Part shown: positions 1 through 7,742 of the stretch, in pieces
Numbering within the stretch: the stretch's first letter is position 1
Layout of the letters: the number at the start of each line of letters is the position of its first letter
From: CAYGSN01 sp964352675
GTDB taxonomy: Bacteria > Pseudomonadota > Alphaproteobacteria > Micavibrionales > Micavibrionaceae
Direction: 5' to 3'
DNA length: 30,238 nt
Assembly (NCBI GenBank): GCA_964352675.1
Contig: CAYGSN010000023.1
Span: forward strand, 1-30,238
Program-made: the position numbers and the translations under genes
Notes under the pieces: generated by a model
Database searches by the model: none
Seen by the model: the letters and a program-made list of their open reading frames with translations, nothing else
What the model was told of the DNA's origin: nothing

Positions 1-1719
1 GACCTTCAGCATTTTCTCAATCACGCCGTCCAGCTCATCCGGGCTTGTCGCACGCAAACCAACGCCGCCATAAGCTTCGGCCAGTTTCACGAAGTCAGGC
101 AGCGAGTCGGTATAGCTTTCGGAATAACGCTCGCCATGCAGCAATTCCTGCCATTGGCGCACCATGCCCATCCATTGATTGTTCAGGATAAAGATTTTGA
201 CCGGCAGGCGGTATTGCACGGCCGTGCTCATCTCCTGAATATTCATCAGGATCGAGGCCTCACCCGCCACATCAATGACCAGCCCGCCCGGATTGGCCAC
301 TTGCGTGCCGATCGCGGCAGGTAGGCCGTAACCCATCGTGCCCAGCCCGCCGGAGGTCATCCAGCGGTTCGGCGCGTTAAAGGGCAGGAACTGCGCTGCC
401 CACATCTGGTGCTGGCCGACCTCGGTGGTGATGTAGACGGGCTTGCCGTTCTTTTCCTCCATCTGCGTGAAATGGCGCAGGCGCTCCAGCGCGTATTGCG
501 GTTTGATCACAGTTTTGGATTTTTTGTAAGACAGGCATTTTTGGGCGCGCCATTGATCGATTTGTTTCCACCATGATCGCAGCGCGGCCTGATCCGCTTT
601 GTATTCGCGTTTGCGCCAGATCTGCAGCATGGCACGGATCGTTTCTTCCGCATCTCCAACAACGGGGATATCGACCGGGACGTTTTTATTGATGGAGGAG
701 GCATCGATATCGACATGGATTTTTTCCGAATTCGGGGAGAATCCGTCCAGCCTCCCGGTCACGCGGTCGTCAAATCGCGCGCCGATACAGATCATGACAT
801 CGCAATCATGCATCGCCATATTGGCCTCGACCGTGCCGTGCATGCCGAGCATGCCCAGCCATTGCCGGTCATCAGCCGGATAAGCGCCCAGTCCCATCAG
901 GGTGGAGGTGATGGGAAAGCCGGTTTCACGCACCAGTTCACGCAGCGCTTCGCTGGCCGCCGGCCCGGAATTGATGATCCCACCGCCGGTATAGAACACT
1001 GGCTTTTTCGCGCTTGCCATCAACTCGACTGCCGCCTCGACCGCATCCATATCGGGCGTGCGGCGTGGCTGGTAATTTTGAATACTGGGCGTTTGCGCCG
1101 CGGTTTTGTAGCTGCCCTTGTTGAACTGGATATCTTTCGGGATATCGATCAGCACAGGGCCGGGGCGGCCGGAGCGCGCCACGTGAAAGGCGTCATGTAC
1201 GGTTTCCGCCAGCTTGTTCGCGTCTTTCACCAGATAATTATGCTTGGTGCAGGCTCGGGTGATGCCGGTGGTATCGGCCTCCTGGAACGCATCCGTTCCG
1301 ATCAGGAAGCTTGGAACCTGCCCGGTCAGGCAGACAATAGGAATGGAATCCAGCAACGCATCGGTCAGGCCGGTTACTGTGTTCGTCGCGCCGGGGCCGG
1401 AGGTGACCAGGCACACCCCGACCTTGCCGGTGGAACGGGCATAGCCCTCGGCGGCATGGGCCGCGCCTTGTTCGTGGCGGCACAATATATGGCGTATCGG
1501 CGCATCGGGGTTGCGCTCGTTATACTGGTACAGCGCATCGTAAAGCGGCAAAACCGCGCCGCCCGGATAGCCGAAAATCACATCAACGCCTTCTTCCACC
1601 AGCGCATCCAGGATCAGCTCCGCCCCCGTTTTCTGGCGTGATTTGGCAGGCATGGCCGCGCTCGACTTGGACGGTGCGGATGCGCGTCTGGCGTCTTTTT
1701 TTGCGTGTTGTGTGCTCAT
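1..1719 (-). CDS. ilvB: Acetolactate synthase large subunit, 3' end cut by window edge
   Basis: This is the catalytic subunit of acetohydroxyacid synthase, a ThDP/FAD enzyme that makes acetolactate or acetohydroxybutyrate in valine, leucine and isoleucine synthesis. I translated the minus strand from the ATG at 1719 and found 573 open codons up to the window edge. The family has about 590-600 residues, so only some 20 C-terminal residues are missing. Visible marks are the N-terminal GYPGGAVLPLYDAL segment, the ThDP glutamate region HEQGAAHAAEGYAR, the LVTSGPGATN loop and the C-terminal NNQWMGMVRQWQ. The first 30 residues are a Lys/Ala/Ser-rich extension before the fold. A GAAGAGA-like ribosome site precedes the ATG. 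The gene sits behind a leader peptide and attenuator (1754-1889). The regulatory subunit gene ilvH would be expected beyond the left edge. Confidence 0.95.
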   Translation of the reverse strand, partial: MSTQHAKKDARRASAPSKSSAAMPAKSRQKTGAELILDALVEEGVDVIFGYPGGAVLPLYDALYQYNERNPDAPIRHILCRHEQGAAHAAEGYARSTGKVGVCLVTSGPGATNTVTGLTDALLDSIPIVCLTGQVPSFLIGTDAFQEADTTGITRACTKHNYLVKDANKLAETVHDAFHVARSGRPGPVLIDIPKDIQFNKGSYKTAAQTPSIQNYQPRRTPDMDAVEAAVELMASAKKPVFYTGGGIINSGPAASEALRELVRETGFPITSTLMGLGAYPADDRQWLGMLGMHGTVEANMAMHDCDVMICIGARFDDRVTGRLDGFSPNSEKIHVDIDASSINKNVPVDIPVVGDAEETIRAMLQIWRKREYKADQAALRSWWKQIDQWRAQKCLSYKKSKTVIKPQYALERLRHFTQMEEKNGKPVYITTEVGQHQMWAAQFLPFNAPNRWMTSGGLGTMGYGLPAAIGTQVANPGGLVIDVAGEASILMNIQEMSTAVQYRLPVKIFILNNQWMGMVRQWQELLHGERYSESYTDSLPDFVKLAEAYGGVGLRATSPDELDGVIEKMLKV

Positions 1720-1753
1720 AACGGTGTCTCTTCTATCATTTTTGTCAGTGTAT

Positions 1754-1790
1754 AAAAACAAAAAACGCCCTGCTGGTGACGGCGAGGGCG
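1754..1790 (-). terminator. Transcription attenuator of ilvB
   Basis: Read on the minus strand, CGCCCT (1790-1785) pairs with AGGGCG (1771-1766) around a 13-nt loop. Six U follow at 1765-1760, then one G and five more U. This intrinsic terminator lies between the leader peptide stop (1818) and the ilvB start (1719). GGGCGC at 1834-1829, inside the end of the leader ORF, is complementary to GCGCCC at 1791-1786, which overlaps the 5' arm of the terminator, so a competing antiterminator is possible. The layout matches classical ribosome-mediated attenuation. The regulation is inferred. Confidence 0.8.
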
Positions 1791-1817
1791 CTTGGCGTTT
1801 TTATGGTTGATCCAGCC

Positions 1818-1889
1818 TTAAACGCGCCGCGCCCCTCCCAGGAGCACAACGTTAAGAACAAGGACAATTTGACCAACCATAGTTTTCAT
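1818..1889 (-). CDS. Branched-chain amino acid leader peptide (23 aa)
   Basis: This short ORF runs from ATG at 1889 to TAA at 1818 and encodes 23 residues beginning MKTMVGQIVLVLNVVLLGG. Eleven residues are Val, Leu or Ile (six Val, four Leu, one Ile), mostly clustered in residues 8-17. These are the end products of the downstream acetolactate synthase pathway. A weak AGTGACAGG ribosome site precedes the start. The ORF is followed by the attenuator hairpin and then ilvB, so it should act as the amino acid sensor: a ribosome stalled on Val/Leu codons would favour the antiterminator and allow ilvB transcription. Confidence 0.85.
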   Translation of the reverse strand: MKTMVGQIVLVLNVVLLGGARRV

Positions 1890-1949
1890 GCCTGTCACTC
1901 TATGTTTTTTTGCGACGCAGCGCAAACTATTTTTAGCGGGCTATGCGGC

Positions 1950-2498
1950 TTAATTGACGCCCGGATTGAAAAAGCGGTGCGGCAGCATACGGGTAAACAG
2001 TTCCGGCGCGTCATCCTTCAGGTTTTCAAGCTCATGGACCAGCGCCTCATGCACATCTCTTTCAAATTGTTCCCAATCGACATCATCATTCAGGTTTTCT
2101 CTGTTCAGGGTAAAAAGAATCTCATATCCCATATGCGCGAGGTCATTTAGCGTGCACCCATGCTGGAAATCGTCAGTATCATCCAGCGGCTCGTAATATC
2201 CCTGAACGAGCGGGGCGTATTTATCAATGGTGCCGTTGACGGCCGTTTTCACCAGGCTGCAAAATCTGTAGAACTCTTCCGGCTCATAACCCAGCCACCA
2301 GAATTCGCGCTGGGCCTGGATCAGCGAGCGCGGGTGTTCATGCGCATGCGCTGCCGGGGTTGGGACTTTGGCGACGGCTTTAAAGGCCTGGAGGATTTCC
2401 ATCTTTGAAATGCGCAGCTCTTTAGCAGGCTTTTCGCTCCTGCGGCCCTCGGCCACAAGCAATATATCGGCGATATCGTCGGGGGAATAATCTGGCAT
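1950..2498 (-). CDS. Unknown protein, tandem paralogue A (182 aa)
   Basis: I do not recognise this family. The product is acidic, soluble-looking and probably helical, with no signal peptide or membrane segment. Its N-terminus, YSPDDIADILLVAEGR, closely parallels that of the next gene upstream (YSPEQIADVMFLRAGR). A second shared patch is HPRSLIQAQREFWWLGYEPEEF here against HPRAHIRAIKELMHLGFDSERL there, with residues AHEHP and EESHP before it. The two genes are 10 bp apart on the same strand and surely form one transcription unit. They lie between miaA and the ilvB leader, where relatives usually carry core genes, so they are probably a lineage-specific insertion. The C-terminal half (NDLAHMGYEILFTLNREN) has little similarity to the paralogue. 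Confidence 0.8.
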   Translation of the reverse strand: MPDYSPDDIADILLVAEGRRSEKPAKELRISKMEILQAFKAVAKVPTPAAHAHEHPRSLIQAQREFWWLGYEPEEFYRFCSLVKTAVNGTIDKYAPLVQGYYEPLDDTDDFQHGCTLNDLAHMGYEILFTLNRENLNDDVDWEQFERDVHEALVHELENLKDDAPELFTRMLPHRFFNPGVN

Positions 2499-2508
2499 GG
2501 GTATTTAT

Positions 2509-3048
2509 TTACATGTATGGCCCAAGATCAACAGGGGGTGTTTCAAGTTCAAAGAAATCAGGCTCGGTACGCTCTATATTCCTAAGCTGTTCCAGCACCA
2601 TGGTATGGGCGCGCTCTTCTATAGCATCCTCTGTAAATTTTTTCGCATCTGCAATTCCCGTGAAAGCGAAATGGAAAACGTGCCCAAGACGTGTTTTGAC
2701 GTCTACCTTTGCCTCTCTTTTTAAGGGATAAACCAGGCCACGCTGTTTCCCCGAGGTCATAATTTCGTCGGTTTCATCCATAAAGGCTTTGGGCACAACA
2801 GTGAGCAGCATTCTTTGAAGCCTGTCCAGGCGCTCAGAGTCAAAACCCAGATGCATTAATTCTTTAATGGCGCGGATATGTGCACGCGGATGGCTCTCTT
2901 CTCCCATGCTTATTGTAGCGCCCAAAAATGAAGTATGTATGTCCACATGGCGATAGGCTGCATCAATCGCATCACTTAAATCGGCGTTTTCTCTTCCTGC
3001 TCTGAGGAACATAACATCGGCGATTTGTTCCGGGCTGTATCGTGTCAT
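2509..3048 (-). CDS. Unknown protein, tandem paralogue B (179 aa)
   Basis: This is the upstream partner of the previous gene. The family is unknown to me. The ATG at 3048 is preceded by GGAGAGACGCA, a good ribosome site, and the region before it (3049-3119) is AT-rich, so a promoter may lie there. Shared features with paralogue A are the first 17 residues (YSPEQIADVMFLRAGR) and the central HPRAHIRAIKELMHLGF patch. The rest has diverged: residues around 105-130 (KQRGLVYPLKREAKVDVKTR) are basic and have no equivalent in paralogue A. No transmembrane or export signal is visible. Co-transcription with paralogue A suggests that the two act together, for example as a heteromer, but this is inference. 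Confidence 0.8.
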   Translation of the reverse strand: MTRYSPEQIADVMFLRAGRENADLSDAIDAAYRHVDIHTSFLGATISMGEESHPRAHIRAIKELMHLGFDSERLDRLQRMLLTVVPKAFMDETDEIMTSGKQRGLVYPLKREAKVDVKTRLGHVFHFAFTGIADAKKFTEDAIEERAHTMVLEQLRNIERTEPDFFELETPPVDLGPYM

Positions 3049-3119
3049 TGCGTCTCTCCTCGTTTATATCGAGTAAAGTTATATAAAATACTTATGAAAA
3101 TGTCAATAAAAAAGGGCTG

Positions 3120-3992
3120 TTAAAGCTGATTTCTAAACCAGGTCATCTGGCGTTTGGCGTATTGGCGGGTTTGGGCCTGGGATTTTTCAATGGCTTCGTC
3201 CTTGCTCATTTCGCCTTTGATATAGGCGTAGAGCGATTTAAAGCCCAGAGCTTTGTCCAGTGGGATATTGTGATGAATTTCGCCGTTTTCCTGACGCTGG
3301 CCGAATTTTTCGACTTCTTCCAATGCCCCATTCTCCAGCATCCACAGGAACCGCCGATCACATCGCTCGCGCAGGATACCGCGCTCCGGCATTACCTTAT
3401 GCACCTCAAATTCCCAATGCGCGGGCGCAGGCTGGCGGTCTTCCTTTTGCCAGTCGGCCAGCGAGCGCCCGGTGGCCTCCAGCACCTCCATCGCGCGGAC
3501 GATACGGGCTTTGTGGTTCACATGGAACCGCGCGGCCATTTCGGGGTCACGCGCCTGCAGCTCTTTGTAAAATTCTTCCGCGCCCACCGCCTCATAATGC
3601 GCCACCACCCGGTCACGCACATCCTGCGGGATATCTGGGATGGGGGACAGGCCGTCCATCAGCGCCTTGATATATAGCCCCGTGCCGCCGCAAATGATGG
3701 GGGTTTGGCCGCTTTCCAGCACATCTTTGATTACGGGTAGAGCCATTTCGCGCCAGTTTCCGGCGGAGCAGGGCTGGTTGGGGTGCAGCGCGCCATAGAG
3801 GCGATGCGGGATTTCTGCGCGTTCCTGCGCGCCCGGCTGGGCGGTCAGGATCGGCAAATCATCATAAATCTGCATGGAATCGCAATTGATGATCACGCCG
3901 TTCAGCGCGCGCGCCATCTCCATCGCCTTGGCCGACTTCCCGCCCGCCGTGGGCCCGCAGATGATGTGGATGGCGTGCTTTGTTTCAGCCAA
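3120..3992 (-). CDS. miaA: tRNA dimethylallyltransferase MiaA
   Basis: MiaA transfers a dimethylallyl group to N6 of A37 in tRNAs that read codons starting with U. The P-loop GPTAGGKS is at residues 13-20, followed by NCDSMQIYDDLPILTAQP, the family's second conserved block. CGGTGLYIKALMDGL and the C-terminal AQTRQYAKRQMTWFRN are also typical. Length is 290 residues against about 300-320 for most bacterial members. No ATG exists ahead of the P-loop in this frame. The only sensible start is TTG at 3992, five bases after the degP stop, which implies translational coupling. It is the last gene of the hflK-hflC-degP-miaA run; the 71 bp to the next gene downstream show no clear terminator. Confidence 0.95.
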   Translation of the reverse strand: MAETKHAIHIICGPTAGGKSAKAMEMARALNGVIINCDSMQIYDDLPILTAQPGAQERAEIPHRLYGALHPNQPCSAGNWREMALPVIKDVLESGQTPIICGGTGLYIKALMDGLSPIPDIPQDVRDRVVAHYEAVGAEEFYKELQARDPEMAARFHVNHKARIVRAMEVLEATGRSLADWQKEDRQPAPAHWEFEVHKVMPERGILRERCDRRFLWMLENGALEEVEKFGQRQENGEIHHNIPLDKALGFKSLYAYIKGEMSKDEAIEKSQAQTRQYAKRQMTWFRNQL

Positions 3993-3997
3993 AAGCT

Positions 3998-5461
3998 TTA
4001 TCCGCCGATCTTCACCGCCACGAATCGTACTTCGCCTTCGCGGTTCACGAGAAGAAGCACGGAGTTCCGGCCGTTTTTCGCGGCGCTGTCGATGATGCCG
4101 ACGATTTCATCGGGCTGGGTGACGGGCTGCTGGTTGATCTCGACGATCACATCGCCGGGCAGCAAGCCTTTTTCCGCCGCTTCGGACAGGTCTTTGACGG
4201 CAGTGATGACAACACCTTCCACTGTGTCAGGGATGGCGAATTCCTCGCGCGCCGATGGGGTCATCGGCTCCACGGTCAGGCCCAGCCTGTCGATATCTGT
4301 GCCATCGGCCTCGCTGCGCGGACCGGCTGCAACAAGACCTTCTTCCTCGGCTTTTTCCAGCTCGCCCACGGTAACGCGGGTTTTTTGCTTGTTGCCGTCG
4401 CGCCAATACACCAAAGAGGCGGACGATCCGATATCGGTTTCCGCCACGATGCGGGGCAGTTCGCGCATTTCCTTGACCGGCTTGCCGTTGAATTCCAGGA
4501 TGATGTCCCCGGCCTGCAGACCGGCTTTTTCAGCCGGGCCGTCCTTGGTCGTGCTGGCCACCAGTGCGCCCATCGTGTTTTCAAGCCCCAGGCTTTCGGC
4601 AATTTCCTCGGTCACATGCTGTATGCGTACGCCCAGCCATCCCCGGCGGGTGCGGCCGTATTTTACAATCTGGTCGATCACCGGGCTGGCCAGTGCGGAC
4701 GGGATGGCAAAGCCGATCCCGACGGAGCCGCCGGAGGGAGAAAAGATCGCGGTGTTTATGCCGATCACCTGTCCATCCAGATCAAACATCGGTCCGCCAG
4801 AGTTTCCGCGATTGATTGACGCATCGGTTTGCAGGTAATCGTCATACGGGCCGGAATTGATGTCGCGCTGGCGAGCGGAGATGATTCCGGCGGTGACCGT
4901 GCCGCCCAGACCGAACGGATTTCCAATGGCTACGACCCAGTCGCCCACACGCAACACATTGCTGTCGCCGAATTTAACGGCGGTGAGTTTCTTTTTCGAC
5001 GGATCTACCTTGAGCACGGCCAAATCAGTTTTTTCGTCATAACCGATAATTTCGGCCTCAATTGTCCGGTCATCATGGAAGGTCACGCGCACATCTTCGG
5101 CATCGCGGATGACATGGTTGTTGGTCACGATATAGCCGTTTTCAGCGTCGATCACAAAACCGGAACCTAGGGATGCGGGCGGAACGGTGGGCATGCCGTT
5201 GCCCCGGCGCTGCATGAATTCTTCAAAGAAATCCTCAAACGGTGAACCGGGCGGGAATTGCGGCATTTCGGGAAAGTCCTGGGAGGCCATCATCTTCTGG
5301 GTGGAGGAAATATTCACCACCGCCGGCAGCAACCCATCAACCAGATCGGCAAAACTGTCCGGCCCGCCATGCGGCGCGGGGGCCTGGGCATAAGACGGCA
5401 TTATAAAAGCGCCGCTCACCACTGCAAAACTCAGTATCAGATATGTCAGCAATATACGCAT
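3998..5461 (-). CDS. degP: Periplasmic serine protease DegP/HtrA (Do family)
   Basis: This periplasmic chaperone-protease degrades or refolds damaged envelope proteins. An N-terminal signal peptide (residues 1-26, ending PSYAQA) is clear. The catalytic triad is visible as H116 in TNNHVI, D146 in KTDLAVLKV and S221 in GNSGGPMF. Two PDZ domains follow at about 270-365 and 390-480, the second ending in VAVKIGG. Length is 487 residues, normal for the Do family. It lies 37 bp downstream of hflC and 5 bp upstream of miaA on the same strand, matching the hflK-hflC-degP cluster of alphaproteobacteria. HflKC controls the FtsH protease, so the operon groups membrane and periplasmic quality control. Confidence 0.96.
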   Translation of the reverse strand: MRILLTYLILSFAVVSGAFIMPSYAQAPAPHGGPDSFADLVDGLLPAVVNISSTQKMMASQDFPEMPQFPPGSPFEDFFEEFMQRRGNGMPTVPPASLGSGFVIDAENGYIVTNNHVIRDAEDVRVTFHDDRTIEAEIIGYDEKTDLAVLKVDPSKKKLTAVKFGDSNVLRVGDWVVAIGNPFGLGGTVTAGIISARQRDINSGPYDDYLQTDASINRGNSGGPMFDLDGQVIGINTAIFSPSGGSVGIGFAIPSALASPVIDQIVKYGRTRRGWLGVRIQHVTEEIAESLGLENTMGALVASTTKDGPAEKAGLQAGDIILEFNGKPVKEMRELPRIVAETDIGSSASLVYWRDGNKQKTRVTVGELEKAEEEGLVAAGPRSEADGTDIDRLGLTVEPMTPSAREEFAIPDTVEGVVITAVKDLSEAAEKGLLPGDVIVEINQQPVTQPDEIVGIIDSAAKNGRNSVLLLVNREGEVRFVAVKIGG

Positions 5462-5498
5462 TTTTCACCTCATTGGTTATGTGTGCGGTCTATAGAGT

Positions 5499-6488
5499 CT
5501 AGCGCGACCCTTGCAGATTTTGCAGATAACGCAGAAAATCGCTTTCCGGGGTCAGGATAAACTGGGTTTGCGGATCGGACAGTGTGTTGGAATACGCCTC
5601 CATAGAACGGATAAAGGCATAGAACTCCTTATCCTTGTTAAAGGCCTCGGCATAAATTTTAATCGATTCCTCATCGCCCTGACCACGCAGTTTTTGCGCA
5701 TCGCGCTGGGCCTCGGCCAGAAGAACTGTACGCTCTTTTTCCGCTGTGGAACGGATTTCCAGCGCGCGCTCCTCACCCTTGGCGCGGGTTTCGGTGGCGC
5801 GTTCCTTCAGTTCGGAAATCATCCGGCGCACAGTGGAGGTACGAAGATCCGCCGTCAGATCGGCGCGGACAATACGCACATCAACGATCTCAATACCGAA
5901 CTGGTTTTCCTTTGTTGTGCGGTTGACGCGGCGGCGGATTTCGCCCATGACGGCGGTCCGTTCATTGGATAGCAATTCTTTCAAGGTCGTGCGGCCCAGA
6001 ACTGCGCGTGTTGCATCGTTCAAAATCGTTTCCAGACGGTTATTCGCGCCGCTGATCGTGCGCAGGGTTTTGAGGAATTGTAGCGGATCAACAATTTTAT
6101 AACGTGCGAATGTATCGACGATGATCGGCTCCCCGCTCACGTCTTCGATCACCGGGCCATCGGCCAGAGTCGCATTTTCGTTATTTTCTTCCTGCGCCGC
6201 ACGCTCGGCTTCCAGTTCTTCTGGAGTTTTCGGTTTAGCGAGCAGGGAAGAGGAAATCACCATCTGGTCCTGTGCCGGATCGACGGAGAGTATCCAGCGG
6301 TCGAAATACTGTACGCTCTGTATGAACGGAATTTTGGTGTGCAGGCCGGGCCCCTTGGTCTCGCCGATAGGCTGGCCGAGTTGCAGGAGGATGGCCTGTT
6401 CGCGCTGGTCGACAATAAAGAAAGCCTGTGATACGCCGATCAATATGACGGCCACAAGAGCGAGAAGTCCGATTAATGCTTTGTTCAT
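5499..6488 (-). CDS. hflC: FtsH modulator HflC (SPFH/band 7 family)
   Basis: HflC and HflK form a large cage around the FtsH protease in the inner membrane. Residues 5-24 are the single N-terminal membrane segment, followed by the periplasmic SPFH domain (VDQREQAILLQLGQP; IVDVRIVRADL) and a long helical arm (ELKERATETRAKGEERALEI). The region between DQMVISSSL and PIIVDTFARYKIVD carries about 35 extra residues rich in Glu, Asn and Ala (EELEAERAAQEENNENATL). In the HflC proteins I remember, this spot is a short loop. The gene follows hflK by 18 bp. Length is 329 residues. Confidence 0.94.
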   Translation of the reverse strand: MNKALIGLLALVAVILIGVSQAFFIVDQREQAILLQLGQPIGETKGPGLHTKIPFIQSVQYFDRWILSVDPAQDQMVISSSLLAKPKTPEELEAERAAQEENNENATLADGPVIEDVSGEPIIVDTFARYKIVDPLQFLKTLRTISGANNRLETILNDATRAVLGRTTLKELLSNERTAVMGEIRRRVNRTTKENQFGIEIVDVRIVRADLTADLRTSTVRRMISELKERATETRAKGEERALEIRSTAEKERTVLLAEAQRDAQKLRGQGDEESIKIYAEAFNKDKEFYAFIRSMEAYSNTLSDPQTQFILTPESDFLRYLQNLQGSR

Positions 6489-6506
6489 TCTGATTTCTCC
6501 TAAGTC

Positions 6507-7655
6507 TTATTGCTGGCCACTGGGCCGCGCCGGATTTTTATTGAGTTCATTCAGCGGCAGATAGGGCACAACGCCCTGGCCCCCCTGATTATCCATGATA
6601 ATCTTACTGGCGTTGCGCAGCACGTTTTCCATCGTCTCTATATAGATGCGCTCCTTGGTTACATCCTTGCCGCTCAGATAGGCTGTATAGACCGAATTAA
6701 AGCGGTCCGCATCCCCGTTTGCGCGGGCGACAACAGATTGCTTATAGGCTTGCGCTTCCTGCAGCATCTGGATGGCCTGACCGCGCGCTTTGGGGAGAAT
6801 GTCTTCACGATACGCACCGGCCCGGTTCTGAACATCTTCGGCATCCTGTTTGGCAGATTGCACATCCTGGAAGGCGTCCTGGACATCCGGGTGCACCTCG
6901 GCTCGCTGGATCAGCACTTGGGTGATATTCACCCCGGAATTATACTCATCCAGATTTTGCTGGATGATTTGTTTGGTCAGGTCCGCGACTTGTTGGCGCT
7001 GGTTTGTGATAATCGGGAACATGTTGGTCTGGCCGACAACTTCGCGAATGGCGCTTTCAGCCACTTTCTTGATCGTGTTTTCCTGATCGTAAATTTCAAA
7101 CAGGAAGTGTTCGGAGGATTTGATGTTCCATTGCACTTCCAGGTCCAGATCGACGATATTGCGGTCGGAGGTCAGCATCAGGCTTTCTTCCGGTACATCA
7201 CGAAGTCCGGTTCCGGCGCCGCGAACAAAAGTCTCACTGAACCCGATAGAAAGTTTACGGATTTCCTCAACATTGATCACCGTGGCGGTTTCGATCGGCG
7301 CGGGGAAATGATATCCCAGACCCGGATCGGCCTGCGTGCGCGACCATGCGCCAAAGCGCTGGATGACTGCGTGTTCCCCGGGATTGACGATGTAAAACCC
7401 GCTGGCCAGCCACAGCATAACAATGCCGATGAGGACCAATACGACAATGCCGCCGCTCTGGAATCCGCCAGGCATCACGGAGCGGAAGTTCTCCTGCGCC
7501 CGGCGCAGCATTTCATCCAGATCCGGCGGCTCGTTTCCGCCGCTGCCGCCACTACTACCACCGCCAGGGCCTTTTGTGCTGCCCCACGGATTGCCGCCGC
7601 GTTCGTTATTGTTGTGAGAACCCCAAGGGTTTTTGCCTTTTTTATCGTCCGCCAT
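6507..7655 (-). CDS. hflK: FtsH modulator HflK (SPFH/band 7 family)
   Basis: HflK is the partner of HflC in the FtsH regulatory complex. I start it at the ATG at 7655 (MADDKKGKNPWGS), because the Gly/Asn-rich cytoplasmic head with NPWG motifs (residues 9-12 and 22-25) is the usual HflK N-terminus. A possible longer start at 7715 would add 20 unrelated residues and run into the mrp leader. A membrane segment lies at about 68-88, then the SPFH domain (NPGEHAVIQRFGAW) and a coiled arm. The product has 382 residues. It is divergent from mrp, with 87 bp between the starts; this AT-rich gap should hold promoters for both. Confidence 0.94.
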   Translation of the reverse strand: MADDKKGKNPWGSHNNNERGGNPWGSTKGPGGGSSGGSGGNEPPDLDEMLRRAQENFRSVMPGGFQSGGIVVLVLIGIVMLWLASGFYIVNPGEHAVIQRFGAWSRTQADPGLGYHFPAPIETATVINVEEIRKLSIGFSETFVRGAGTGLRDVPEESLMLTSDRNIVDLDLEVQWNIKSSEHFLFEIYDQENTIKKVAESAIREVVGQTNMFPIITNQRQQVADLTKQIIQQNLDEYNSGVNITQVLIQRAEVHPDVQDAFQDVQSAKQDAEDVQNRAGAYREDILPKARGQAIQMLQEAQAYKQSVVARANGDADRFNSVYTAYLSGKDVTKERIYIETMENVLRNASKIIMDNQGGQGVVPYLPLNELNKNPARPSGQQ

Positions 7656-7742
7656 GGTTTTGCTATATCTTTGCCTCTTGAGATTGATTGAGATATAACA
7701 ATATCGTTTTTGCATGTGAAAGCAAGGCTATTGAGAGGAAAA

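Noticed and set aside
715..1641. Long plus-strand frame of 308 codons inside ilvB
   Set aside because: It is antisense to a fully convincing acetolactate synthase and its translation is His/Arg/Gln-rich with no recognisable motif.
1716..1739. Seven-codon ORF whose TGA overlaps the ilvB start codon
   Set aside because: It has no ribosome site of its own and no amino acid bias; the real leader peptide is at 1818-1889.
3783..4838. Two long plus-strand frames opposite degP and miaA
   Set aside because: Both overlap well-supported genes and have Ser/Arg-rich translations without family features.
6510..7691. Plus-strand frame of 393 codons across hflK
   Set aside because: It mirrors hflK almost exactly; hflK has clear SPFH features, so this is a shadow of codon bias.
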